6,989 nt of DNA. Source: Pseudomonadota bacterium. Its GTDB lineage: Bacteria > Pseudomonadota > Alphaproteobacteria > Rhizobiales > Rhizobiaceae. The stretch is taken from NCBI GenBank assembly GCA_023393575.1, contig JAEWKX010000129.1:1-6989 (forward strand). Direction: 5' to 3'. The notes under the pieces are model-generated. The model ran no database searches. It had not been told where the DNA came from and saw only the letters and a program-made list of their open reading frames with translations. Below, in pieces: positions 1 through 6,187 of this stretch. Position numbers and translations under genes: made by a program. Within the stretch, counting starts at the first letter, position 1. Each line of letters opens with the position of its first letter.

Positions 1-549
1 CGTGAACTTCGCCGCAACGGTTTCATTCCCGCCGTCATCTATGGCGACAAGCAGCCCCCGCTTGCCATCGCACTCTCGACCAACGAAGTCACCAAGCGCA
101 TCCATGCCGGTGGTTTCATGACAACCATCGCGACGATCGAAGTCGACGGCAAGAAGATCCAGGTCCTCCCGAAGGACTACCAGCTGGACCCGGTCCGCGA
201 CTTCACGATGCATGTCGACTTCCTGCGCGTCTCGAAGGATACGGAAGTCACCGTTGACGTTCCGGTTCACTTCATCAACGAAGAAAAGTCCGGCATCAAG
301 ATCGGCGGCGTCCTGAACGTCGTTCGCCACACGGTGGAATTCCACTGCCCGGCCAACGAGATCCCGGAATTCATCACCGTCGATCTCGCTGGACATAAGA
401 TCGGCGCCAGCCTCCACATCTCGCATGTCACCCTGCCGAAGGGCGTCAAGCCGGTCATCACCGACCGCGACTTCACGATCGCGACAATCGTCGCTCCTGC
501 GGCCGGCGTCGGGGAAGAAGAACAGACGGAAGGCGAAGCTTCCGAATAA
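1..549 (+). CDS. rplY: 50S ribosomal protein L25 (Ctc/TL5 type), 5' end missing
   Basis: This is a ribosomal protein that binds 5S rRNA in the large subunit; two-domain members are also called Ctc or TL5. The frame is open from base 1, and 182 residues are visible before TAA at 547-549. The first visible residues ([16 protein letters not shown]) match the L25 N-terminal domain a little after its start, so roughly 17-25 residues lie outside the window. The 5S-binding beta-barrel continues through '[17 protein letters not shown]' and 'HVDFLRV'. The C-terminal TL5-type domain follows, with the typical '[17 protein letters not shown]', '[11 protein letters not shown]' and '[13 protein letters not shown]' segments. 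The tail is acidic ([12 protein letters not shown]), as in many alphaproteobacterial L25 proteins. An internal ATG at 118 is not the start, because homologous sequence continues upstream of it. A strong terminator follows the stop. Identification is by recognition of the family pattern. Confidence 0.95.
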   Translation, partial: RELRRNGFIPAVIYGDKQPPLAIALSTNEVTKRIHAGGFMTTIATIEVDGKKIQVLPKDYQLDPVRDFTMHVDFLRVSKDTEVTVDVPVHFINEEKSGIKIGGVLNVVRHTVEFHCPANEIPEFITVDLAGHKIGASLHISHVTLPKGVKPVITDRDFTIATIVAPAAGVGEEEQTEGEASE

Positions 550-567
550 GCTTCAATCTTGTCCACG

Positions 568-596
568 AAACCCGCCTCCCCCGAGGCGGGTTTTTT
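568..596 (+). terminator. Rho-independent terminator of rplY
   Basis: The arms cccgcctc (571-578) and gaggcggg (583-590) pair perfectly around a CCCC loop. The stem is extended by AAA (568-570) pairing with TTT (591-593), and a run of six T (591-596) follows. It begins 19 bases after the rplY stop, so it should end rplY transcription and insulate the signalling gene downstream. Confidence 0.93.
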
Positions 597-642
597 ATTG
601 CGCTCTTCTTCGCGGGTTGCCGCTGCCGGACGCAAGCACTGC

Positions 643-681
643 AACTTCGCTGGGAATTTCCGGATCAGCTTTAGCGAAGTT
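643..681. repeat. 9-bp perfect inverted repeat upstream of the GGDEF-EAL gene
   Basis: AACTTCGCT (643-651) and AGCGAAGTT (673-681) are exact reverse complements separated by 21 bases. The arm centres are 30 bp apart, close to three helical turns. The spacer holds a smaller imperfect palindrome, ggaa-t-ttcc (653-661). The element lies between the rplY terminator and the signalling gene, about 86 bp before the chosen ATG, where a promoter or operator would be expected. It could be a two-site operator or an RNA hairpin in the leader. No T-run follows, so it is not an obvious terminator. I saw no convincing -35/-10 pair in this gap. Confidence 0.5.
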
Positions 682-745
682 TAACGGGTTTGAGGCAAGA
701 CTGTGTCCCCAGCGCCGGATTTCGGCAGCCAGCAGCGGGTCTGGC

Positions 746-761
746 AAGGGGGAAAGCAGGG
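746..761 (+). promoter_or_regulatory. Ribosome binding region that decides the 768 start
   Basis: A purine-rich run AAGGGGGAAAG (746-756) followed by CAGGG (757-761) precedes ATG 768, with the last G-run ending 6 bases before the ATG. The frame also allows a TTG start at 690, giving 26 more residues. Those residues (MRQDCVPSAGFRQPAAG...) are not membrane-like and would precede a normal short cytoplasmic N-terminus plus transmembrane helix, so ATG 768 is preferred. Confidence 0.6.
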
Positions 762-767
762 CAGACA

Positions 768-3140
768 ATGACGCGCTCGGTGGAAAGCCGGTTCATCGCC
801 ATCGTCTCGACCGCGTTGCTCGTCGTGGTCGCTCCCCTCTTCACGTTGTTTCTCGCCCTCTCCTCGCAAAAGGCGACGGAAACGCTTCGGGAGCAGGTCC
901 GGCTGATCCTTGCCACCAACGCCCACGCCCTCGGCAAGCCGGTCTGGGAACTGGATGCCGACAGCATCCGCAGCACGGCACTCACGATCCTCGCCGAGCC
1001 CACGATCCGCAGCGTCTATATCGACGACAAACTGGGCAAGGTGACGGTTGTGGAATCCGACATCAACCCTGCGGATTTCCGCGGGCTGGAAACGATGTCG
1101 GTGCCCATCACCTACAAGTCGCAGGATGGCGAGAAGGTCGTCGGCAACGTCACGGTCTACGTGGAGACCGGCGGATGGTTTGCAGCGCTGGACGATATGG
1201 AGCATGCGTTCATCGCGATTTTTGTGGTCGCCGTCCTCACGGTCTTCGTGGCGGCGATACTCGGCAACAGGATGATGGTCATCCGGCCGCTCATGCGCCT
1301 GACGGCGGCGATCGAGGCCACCCGCCGGCTGGGGTCGCGCCACCATGTGGACTGGCGATCCAACGACGAGATGGGCCGGCTGGCTCATTCCTTCAACGAG
1401 ATGCAGACACTTCTGGAGCGCGACGAGAGAGAACTGCGACGGGCACACCGGCATGCCACCGAGACCTACAACCGGACCCCGGCGATGCTGTTCTCGCTTG
1501 ATCCCGCCGACCGCATCTCGGCGGTGAGTGACTATTGGCTTCTTGCGACCGGTTACGGTCGCGAGGAGGTTATCGGCCAGCCCTTTACCCGTTTCGTCGT
1601 ACCGGCGGATCACCACCTGTTTGGCGACCGGAAGGCCCGCACCCGCATCGACGGCCGCCCCGTGGAAGCGACTGTCCGGTTCATGTGCAAGGACGGCGGC
1701 GTCATGGACGTCCTCATCGTGGAACGCGAGATGGGCGCCGACTACGATGAGGCAAGCTCGCTCAACGTCATGACCGACGTGACAGAGCTTCGACAGTCGG
1801 AGCTGCGCAACGCACGTCTTGCAATCACCGACCAACTCACCGGCCTCGTCAACCGCCAGGGCTTCGAGGGTATTCTTGAGGAGCGGATACGCGCGGCGGA
1901 TGCGGCGGAGGTTCCGCTCGCCTGCCTTTTCGTGGATCTCGACCGTTTCAAGTCGGTGAACGACAATTTCGGCCATGCCGCGGGGGACGACGTCCTGCAA
2001 CAGTTCGTGGAGCGGATCAGGCCTCTGCTGCGCGACGCGGACACCCTTTCCCGCCTCGGCGGCGACGAGTTTGCTATCCTGATCGGGAACCATGATGCGC
2101 ATGCCGCCGCAGAGACGCTCTGCGAGAAGATCATCGCCATCTTCGACGTACCTTTCCTCGTCAACGGCGCGGCGGTACGCTTGAGCGCCAGCGTGGGCGT
2201 CGCCTATTATCCCGATCACGCCGGGGATGCTGCAGAACTCCTGCACAAGTCGGACCTGGCGATGTATACGCGCAAGCGCGAAGGCAAGAACGGCGCCCAG
2301 ATCTTCGATCCGGCGATCCTCGACCGCACGCGCCAGAGGGCAGAGATCGAACACGATATCCATGACGCCCTCGCCAGCGACTGGTTCGAGGCACATTTCC
2401 AGCCGATCATCGACACATCCTCCGGGGAAGTCGCAGGTTTCGAGGCGCTGATGCGGATGCGCCATCCCGACAAGGGGCTGATGTCGCCGGCCGGCATCAT
2501 CGAAGTTGCCGAGGAGACGGGCATTATCGACCGCATAGGCGACCGTATCCTCGAAGCGGCCATCGCCAACCTGGCGCGGCTCACCTCCCATAAGGGCATG
2601 AGCGACGCCTACGTGGCCGTCAATTTCTCGCCCATGCAGTTCGAGACCTCGCTTCCGCTGCGGCTGGTTCGTCTGCTTGATCGTTACGGGATCCTTCCCC
2701 AGCGCCTCGTGGTCGAGATCACCGAAGCAGTCCTGATGCACGACAACCCTGAAATCCGCACGATCCTGAACGAGATCCACACCCTGGGCTGTCGGATCGC
2801 CCTCGACGACTTCGGAACAGGCTATTCTTCTCTGAGCTACATGAGCCGCTTCCCGGTCGACATCGTGAAGATCGACCAGTCCTTCGTGCGGTCGATCGAC
2901 GATCACAGCGGTATCGGCCAGAAGAATCGAATGCTCGTGGAGGGCATTGCGGCCATCTCCCACAAGATGAATTGCCGGGTGATCGCCGAAGGGGTGGAGA
3001 CGGCCGCGCAATACGGCGTGCTGAGAGACATGGGCATCGAATGCGCGCAGGGCTATCATTTCGCGCGGCCACGGCCGGTGGATGACATCCTCGCGGAGCT
3101 TGAGCAGCACAATTCGATTACATCCCGGGAAAGCGCCTGA
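768..3140 (+). CDS. Membrane-bound HAMP-PAS-GGDEF-EAL cyclic-di-GMP enzyme
   Basis: This 790-residue inner-membrane protein should make and/or degrade cyclic-di-GMP. Domain order: a TM helix at about 9-32; a periplasmic region at about 33-145, Cache-like in feel ('GKPVWELDADSIRS', 'IRSVYIDD', 'VPITYKSQDGEKVVGNVTVYVE'); a second TM helix at 147-169; HAMP at about 165-222; PAS at about 225-345; GGDEF at about 350-510; EAL at about 525-780. The GGDEF motif is intact (431-435). RDAD at 422-425 sits exactly five residues before it, the position of the inhibitory RxxD I-site. The EAL domain keeps E559-A-L, N619, E650/E653, D680-D681 in DDFGTGYSSL, K701, E741/E744 in EGVE and Q761 in QGY, so the visible metal and catalytic residues are present. 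Synthase, phosphodiesterase or dual activity all remain possible. A solute-binding protein gene follows after 51 bp with no terminator between, suggesting co-transcription. The ligand and net activity cannot be read from the sequence. Confidence 0.93.
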   Translation: MTRSVESRFIAIVSTALLVVVAPLFTLFLALSSQKATETLREQVRLILATNAHALGKPVWELDADSIRSTALTILAEPTIRSVYIDDKLGKVTVVESDINPADFRGLETMSVPITYKSQDGEKVVGNVTVYVETGGWFAALDDMEHAFIAIFVVAVLTVFVAAILGNRMMVIRPLMRLTAAIEATRRLGSRHHVDWRSNDEMGRLAHSFNEMQTLLERDERELRRAHRHATETYNRTPAMLFSLDPADRISAVSDYWLLATGYGREEVIGQPFTRFVVPADHHLFGDRKARTRIDGRPVEATVRFMCKDGGVMDVLIVEREMGADYDEASSLNVMTDVTELRQSELRNARLAITDQLTGLVNRQGFEGILEERIRAADAAEVPLACLFVDLDRFKSVNDNFGHAAGDDVLQQFVERIRPLLRDADTLSRLGGDEFAILIGNHDAHAAAETLCEKIIAIFDVPFLVNGAAVRLSASVGVAYYPDHAGDAAELLHKSDLAMYTRKREGKNGAQIFDPAILDRTRQRAEIEHDIHDALASDWFEAHFQPIIDTSSGEVAGFEALMRMRHPDKGLMSPAGIIEVAEETGIIDRIGDRILEAAIANLARLTSHKGMSDAYVAVNFSPMQFETSLPLRLVRLLDRYGILPQRLVVEITEAVLMHDNPEIRTILNEIHTLGCRIALDDFGTGYSSLSYMSRFPVDIVKIDQSFVRSIDDHSGIGQKNRMLVEGIAAISHKMNCRVIAEGVETAAQYGVLRDMGIECAQGYHFARPRPVDDILAELEQHNSITSRESA

Positions 3141-3191
3141 CCGGCGTCACTCGGCGCGACTTGATCAGTTTACAGGCATGCGAGGCGGTGA

Positions 3192-3914
3192 ATGAAAATT
3201 GCACTTCCGCTTGTAGCCGTATTGACCTTCGGTTCTCCGACCGTCGCCCAGGAATCCATCGTCTTCACGACCGAGCGGTACAAGAACTTCGCCTACCTCG
3301 ATGTCGACGGGCGAAAGCGCGGCGCAGGCGTCGATCAGGTCGAGGCCATCGCGAAGATCGCCGGGTTATCCTACAGCATCGAGATCATGCCCTGGGCGCG
3401 AGCGATCGCGCTGGCGGAGACGCAGCCGATGCATTGCGTCTTCGCGGCCGCCCGCACGCCGGAGCGGGAGGCGAGGTTCAAATGGGTGACGGCGCTCTAC
3501 ACCGATCGGAATGTGCTGGCCTTCCACAGCGGATCCGGGATTGCCGTGACCACCCTGGACGAGGCGAAGAACCATCCGGTCGGCACCTACCGGGCGGACT
3601 ATACGGAGGGCCTGCTGCGGAACCTCGGCTTCACCCAACTGGAGGTCAGTGCCGACTTCGACACGACGCTTAGAAAGCTCCTGGAGGACCGCATCTCGCT
3701 CATGCCGATGTCGCAGGGCATCCTGAGGCAACTACGTTCGGAAGGCGTCGCCCTGGACGAGGCCGTCACACTGAGCCTTCAACCGCTCGGAATTGCATGT
3801 CACCTGCAGGTGCCCGACGAAACCGTCCTGCGGATGCAGCAGGCGCTCGATGGCCTGATCGCCGACGGCACGCAACGGAGAATATTCGCCTCCTACGGCA
3901 TTGACCCTCCGTGA
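3192..3914 (+). CDS. Periplasmic solute-binding protein, family 3 type (orphan)
   Basis: The 240-residue protein looks like an exported extracellular solute-binding protein of the amino-acid (SBP_bac_3) type. A short signal peptide covers residues 1-19 (MKIALPLVAVLTFGSPTVA), with likely cleavage before Q20. The mature protein is about 221 residues, normal for the family. Family-like segments include 'GAGVDQVEAIAKIAG' (44-58), 'PWARAIALAE' (67-76), 'ARTPERE' (87-93) and 'VGTYRADYTEGLLRNLGF' (130-147). R92 falls where these proteins usually bind a ligand carboxylate. Polar amino acids, other small acids or amines are possible ligands. The start is supported by GAGG at 3182-3185, six bases before ATG. 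No permease or ATPase gene lies nearby, and the gene sits 51 bp after the GGDEF-EAL gene. A role as periplasmic sensor partner of that enzyme, as with NspS and MbaA, is therefore inferred. A transporter subunit with components encoded elsewhere is the alternative. Confidence 0.85.
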   Translation: MKIALPLVAVLTFGSPTVAQESIVFTTERYKNFAYLDVDGRKRGAGVDQVEAIAKIAGLSYSIEIMPWARAIALAETQPMHCVFAAARTPEREARFKWVTALYTDRNVLAFHSGSGIAVTTLDEAKNHPVGTYRADYTEGLLRNLGFTQLEVSADFDTTLRKLLEDRISLMPMSQGILRQLRSEGVALDEAVTLSLQPLGIACHLQVPDETVLRMQQALDGLIADGTQRRIFASYGIDPP

Positions 3915-3932
3915 GGCAGCCGTCCGGTTGCC
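3915..3932 (+). other. Hairpin directly after the solute-binding protein stop
   Basis: ggcagccg (3915-3922) can pair with cggttgcc (3925-3932), including one G-T wobble; opening the innermost pair leaves a 4-base loop. It starts at the base after the TGA stop. No T-run follows, so it is not a classical intrinsic terminator. It might stabilise the 3' end of the upstream mRNA or weaken read-through into pth. Hairpins of this size can occur by chance in GC-rich DNA. Confidence 0.3.
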
Positions 3933-4022
3933 CCGCCGACCTCGGTGACGTGCATCGAAACCGGTTGACTTCCTATCGCGTTCACGATGGAGAAGGATAT
4001 CGGAGCAAACGGAAATCTCCCC

Positions 4023-4739
4023 ATGCAGATCATCGCCGGCCTCGGAAACCCCGGGGCGACATATGCTGGCAATCGCCATAACATCGGCTTCATGGCGGCC
4101 GACGCGCTCCAGCGGCGGCCGGGCTTCGGTCCGTGGTCGAGGAAGTTCAAGGCGGAGATATCCGAGGGCGAGATCGCCGGCGAGAAGGTCCTGCTGATGA
4201 AGCCGCAGACCTACATGAACCTGTCGGGCGAAGCCGTCGGCGAGGCGATGCGCTTCTACAAGCTTCAGCCGAATGACATCCTGGCAATCTACGACGAACT
4301 GGATCTCGCCCCCGGCAAGGCCCGCCTCAAGACAGGCGGCGGGCACGGCGGGCATAACGGCGTCAAGTCCTTGGACGCCCATTGCGGCAGGGAATATCGC
4401 AGGCTTCGTCTCGGGATCGGCCATCCCGGCGCCAAGGAACTGGTTCACAACCACGTTCTGGGCGACTTTGCCAAGGCCGACCGGACATGGCTCGAACCGC
4501 TTCTGGATGCCATCGCCGAGAATGCGGAAATGCTGCTGCGCGGCGAGGACTCACAGTTCCTGAACAAGCTTGCCCTGGCAACCGGCGAGAAGTCCCCTGC
4601 GACGCCCGCCACACCCGTTCCCAGGAAGACCAACGGCCAGTCGCACATCCATCAGGCACGGAGCGGCAAGCCGGCCATACCGGCAACCGGTCCAATGGCC
4701 GACATGCTGAAGAAGATGTTCGGCGGCAAGAGCGACTAG
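4023..4739 (+). CDS. pth: Peptidyl-tRNA hydrolase
   Basis: This cytoplasmic enzyme releases tRNA from peptidyl-tRNAs that drop off the ribosome. The 238-residue protein begins with the family pattern '[21 protein letters not shown]'. N9, H19, N66 (in QTYMNLSG), D91 (in YDELDL) and N112 (in GGHNG) correspond to the E. coli catalytic and substrate residues N10, H20, N68, D93 and N114, so it should be active. ATG 4023 fits the homologous N-terminus. An in-frame ATG at 3987 would add 12 residues that do not resemble the family. The ribosome-binding site is modest (GGA at 4011-4013). After about residue 185 comes an extension rich in Pro, Lys and Gly ending in '[11 protein letters not shown]', which makes the protein longer than E. 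coli Pth (194 residues); such tails are common in alphaproteobacteria. The next gene starts 56 bp later on the same strand with no terminator between. No clear promoter was found in the 108 bp upstream. Confidence 0.96.
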   Translation: MQIIAGLGNPGATYAGNRHNIGFMAADALQRRPGFGPWSRKFKAEISEGEIAGEKVLLMKPQTYMNLSGEAVGEAMRFYKLQPNDILAIYDELDLAPGKARLKTGGGHGGHNGVKSLDAHCGREYRRLRLGIGHPGAKELVHNHVLGDFAKADRTWLEPLLDAIAENAEMLLRGEDSQFLNKLALATGEKSPATPATPVPRKTNGQSHIHQARSGKPAIPATGPMADMLKKMFGGKSD

Positions 4740-4795
4740 GATCGGAACTATCGGATGCAAGCCGGCTTTTCCCTTGAACAAGGAGACACCGCCGG

Positions 4796-5719
4796 ATGTT
4801 CAATTTCGCCGTTCTGCCCCTGCCTCGCCCGGTCCACGACCGGCTGGATAGAGTGGCGCGGGGGTTCCTCGCCGACGCCGGCATCCGCTTTGACTTCGCC
4901 TCCCCGGCCGGCGAACAGGCGCTCGTCCCTCCCCACTCCGTTTCCTGGCGCATCTTCAGAAATCAGGTGGCCTTGTTCATCGGCGGCGTCGCCGCCGTCC
5001 TGCTCGAACTCGGCGAACCGAAGGTCCGGGATGGCGTATGGCATCACACGACCTTCCGTACCGAACCGCTGAAGCGTCTCCAGCGCACCGGTCTCGCCGC
5101 CATGGTGACGGTCTATGGCGCGAGAAGCCGCGCCGAGCAGATGATCGCCGGCGTGGTGCGCGCCCACGACCGCGTCACGGGCATCACCTCGGAGGGAGAG
5201 CCCTATCACGCCAACGATCCCGTTCTCCTGAACTGGGTCCAGGCGACGGCCGGTTTCGGCTTCATGGAGGCCTATCACCGCTACGTCCACCCGTTGTCGC
5301 AGACGGAACGGGAAGCGCTATTCCGCGAAGCCGCTCCCGCGGCCCGATTGTATGGCGCGACCGGCGCGCCGGCTTCCGAGGCGGAATGGGAACTGCTTCT
5401 GGACGGCATGCGGGAGCGTCTCATCCCCTCGCCGATCGTGTTCGAGTTCCTCGACATCATGAAGCGTGTCGACGCCCTGCCACGGGTCGCCAGTCCGATG
5501 CAGGTGGCACTGGTGAAGGCAGCCGTCGAGCTTCTTCCGTCCTGGGTCAGGACAAGGCTCGGGATCGGAGCCGAATACCGTCTGTCCACGCGGGAGCGGA
5601 TGGCCGTCGGTCTTGCGGCCAAGGCTGCGGACCGGCTTCTGCTGAGGTCGTCGCCCCCGGTGCAGGCCTGCCGGCGGCTCGGGCTCCCGGACGATTACCT
5701 GTACCGCCGGTCTCGCTGA
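4796..5719 (+). CDS. DUF2236 / MpaB-family oxygenase-like protein
   Basis: The 307-residue protein fits the DUF2236 family (MpaB and rubber-oxygenase Lcp catalytic domain), mostly alpha-helical proteins in which characterised members bind heme b. The diagnostic stretch runs from 'ALFIGGVAAVLLELGEP' through 'VWHHTTF', 'RLQRT', 'VVRAHDRVTG' and 'YHANDPVLLNWVQAT'. By analogy with Lcp (R164, T168, H198), R94 and T98 are candidate pocket residues and H124 a candidate axial heme ligand; this mapping was made by eye. Conserved H84 lies in the 'HS'-like position. No signal peptide is evident, so a cytoplasmic location is likely. A good Shine-Dalgarno sequence, AAGGAG (4780-4785), stands ten bases before the ATG. 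It probably shares a transcript with pth. Its stop codon abuts the stop of clpS on the other strand. Substrate and physiological role are unknown, and nothing in the sequence shows that it acts on rubber. Confidence 0.85.
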   Translation: MFNFAVLPLPRPVHDRLDRVARGFLADAGIRFDFASPAGEQALVPPHSVSWRIFRNQVALFIGGVAAVLLELGEPKVRDGVWHHTTFRTEPLKRLQRTGLAAMVTVYGARSRAEQMIAGVVRAHDRVTGITSEGEPYHANDPVLLNWVQATAGFGFMEAYHRYVHPLSQTEREALFREAAPAARLYGATGAPASEAEWELLLDGMRERLIPSPIVFEFLDIMKRVDALPRVASPMQVALVKAAVELLPSWVRTRLGIGAEYRLSTRERMAVGLAAKAADRLLLRSSPPVQACRRLGLPDDYLYRRSR

Positions 5720-6034
5720 TCACTCCTCGGGTTCCGTCGTGAACATCAGCGGATAGCCGGCCTCCTTCGCCAGATCCACAGCCTCCTTCGACTTGGTCTC
5801 GGCAATGTCCTTGGCGCAAACGACCACGACGGCCGTTCCCATCCGGTGCGCCGTCAGCATGACCCGGTAGCCCGTCTCCTCCCCCATGCGGAAGACGGCC
5901 TTGAGCACCATCACCACGAACTCGCGCGGCGTGTAGTCGTCGTTGACGAGAATGACCTTGTAGAGCTTCGGCCGCTCCACTTTCGGCTTCGTCGTCGATT
6001 TGGGCAGGAGGATTGTGTCGTCCTTCGTCGGCAT
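5720..6034 (-). CDS. clpS: ATP-dependent Clp protease adaptor ClpS (ClpS2-like)
   Basis: ClpS binds N-terminal degrons and hands the substrates to ClpA for destruction by ClpAP in the cytoplasm. The 104-residue protein has a short flexible N-terminus (1-20) and then the ClpS fold, with 'YKVILVNDDYTPREFV' (25-40), H63, 'DIAETKSKEA' and a C-terminus ending 'MFTTEPEE'. N31, D32, D33, T35 and H63 correspond to degron-pocket residues N34, D35, D36, T38 and H66 of E. coli ClpS. The gatekeeper methionine (E. coli M40) is replaced by R37. This and the C-terminal sequence match the ClpS2 paralogue known from Agrobacterium, so a second clpS elsewhere is likely. ATG at 6034-6032 is chosen because homology begins close to it and GAGG (complement of 6040-6043) lies five bases upstream. 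A longer frame reaching 6157 would run through the promoter region. Confidence 0.93.
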   Translation of the reverse strand: MPTKDDTILLPKSTTKPKVERPKLYKVILVNDDYTPREFVVMVLKAVFRMGEETGYRVMLTAHRMGTAVVVVCAKDIAETKSKEAVDLAKEAGYPLMFTTEPEE

Positions 6035-6070
6035 CTGCGCCTCGCGATGACGTCGGTCTCTTGAGGGGAA

Positions 6071-6099
6071 ATTATTGCATCCCCGTCGGGCGCGATCAA
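6071..6099 (-). promoter_or_regulatory. Predicted sigma-70-type promoter of clpS
   Basis: Reading the minus strand, TTGATC (complement of 6094-6099) is followed by exactly 17 bases and then AATAAT (complement of 6071-6076). The -10 matches TATAAT at five of six positions and the -35 matches TTGACA at four of six. The predicted transcript starts near 6064, leaving a leader of about 30 bases before the clpS ATG. Confidence 0.6.
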
Positions 6100-6119
6100 C
6101 CCGGCGCCTGACCTCCACC

Positions 6120-6149
6120 CTTGACCCCTCCGGCCGTTTATCCCATAGC
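6120..6149 (+). promoter_or_regulatory. Possible promoter of ychF
   Basis: CTTGACC (6120-6126) contains the CTTGAC core favoured by alphaproteobacterial housekeeping promoters. Seventeen bases after TTGACC lies CATAGC (6144-6149), a weak -10. Transcription would begin near 6156, about 32 bases before the ychF ATG. The -35 is good and the -10 poor, so the call is tentative. Confidence 0.42.
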
Positions 6150-6187
6150 CAAGCCAAAGATCGTTTCCAGCAACAGGTATCCTACCG

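Noticed and set aside
690..767. TTG-initiated 26-residue N-terminal extension of the GGDEF-EAL protein
   Set aside because: ATG 768 has a better-placed ribosome-binding sequence and gives a normal short cytoplasmic N-terminus before the first membrane helix.
425..1501. Plus-strand open frame of 358 codons overlapping the end of rplY and the start of the signalling gene
   Set aside because: It is out of frame with two well-supported genes, crosses the rplY terminator, and encodes Arg/Pro/Ser-rich low-complexity sequence.
681..3110. Very long open frame (809 codons) on the minus strand opposite the GGDEF-EAL gene
   Set aside because: It mirrors a gene with intact GGDEF and EAL motifs. In GC-rich codon usage the antisense frame often stays open. 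Its translation is rich in His, Arg and Asp without recognisable domains.
3965..4000. TTGACT followed by GATAT as a promoter for pth
   Set aside because: The only -10-like sequence lies about 24 bases from the TTGACT box, too far for a sigma-70 promoter.
3732..4454. Minus-strand open frame of 240 codons across the binding-protein end and pth
   Set aside because: It lies opposite two recognisable genes and has no recognisable domain content.
4758..4770. AAGCCGGCTTTT as a possible terminator between pth and the oxygenase-like gene
   Set aside because: The palindrome has no room for a loop and a stem too short to terminate transcription; the T-run is only four bases.
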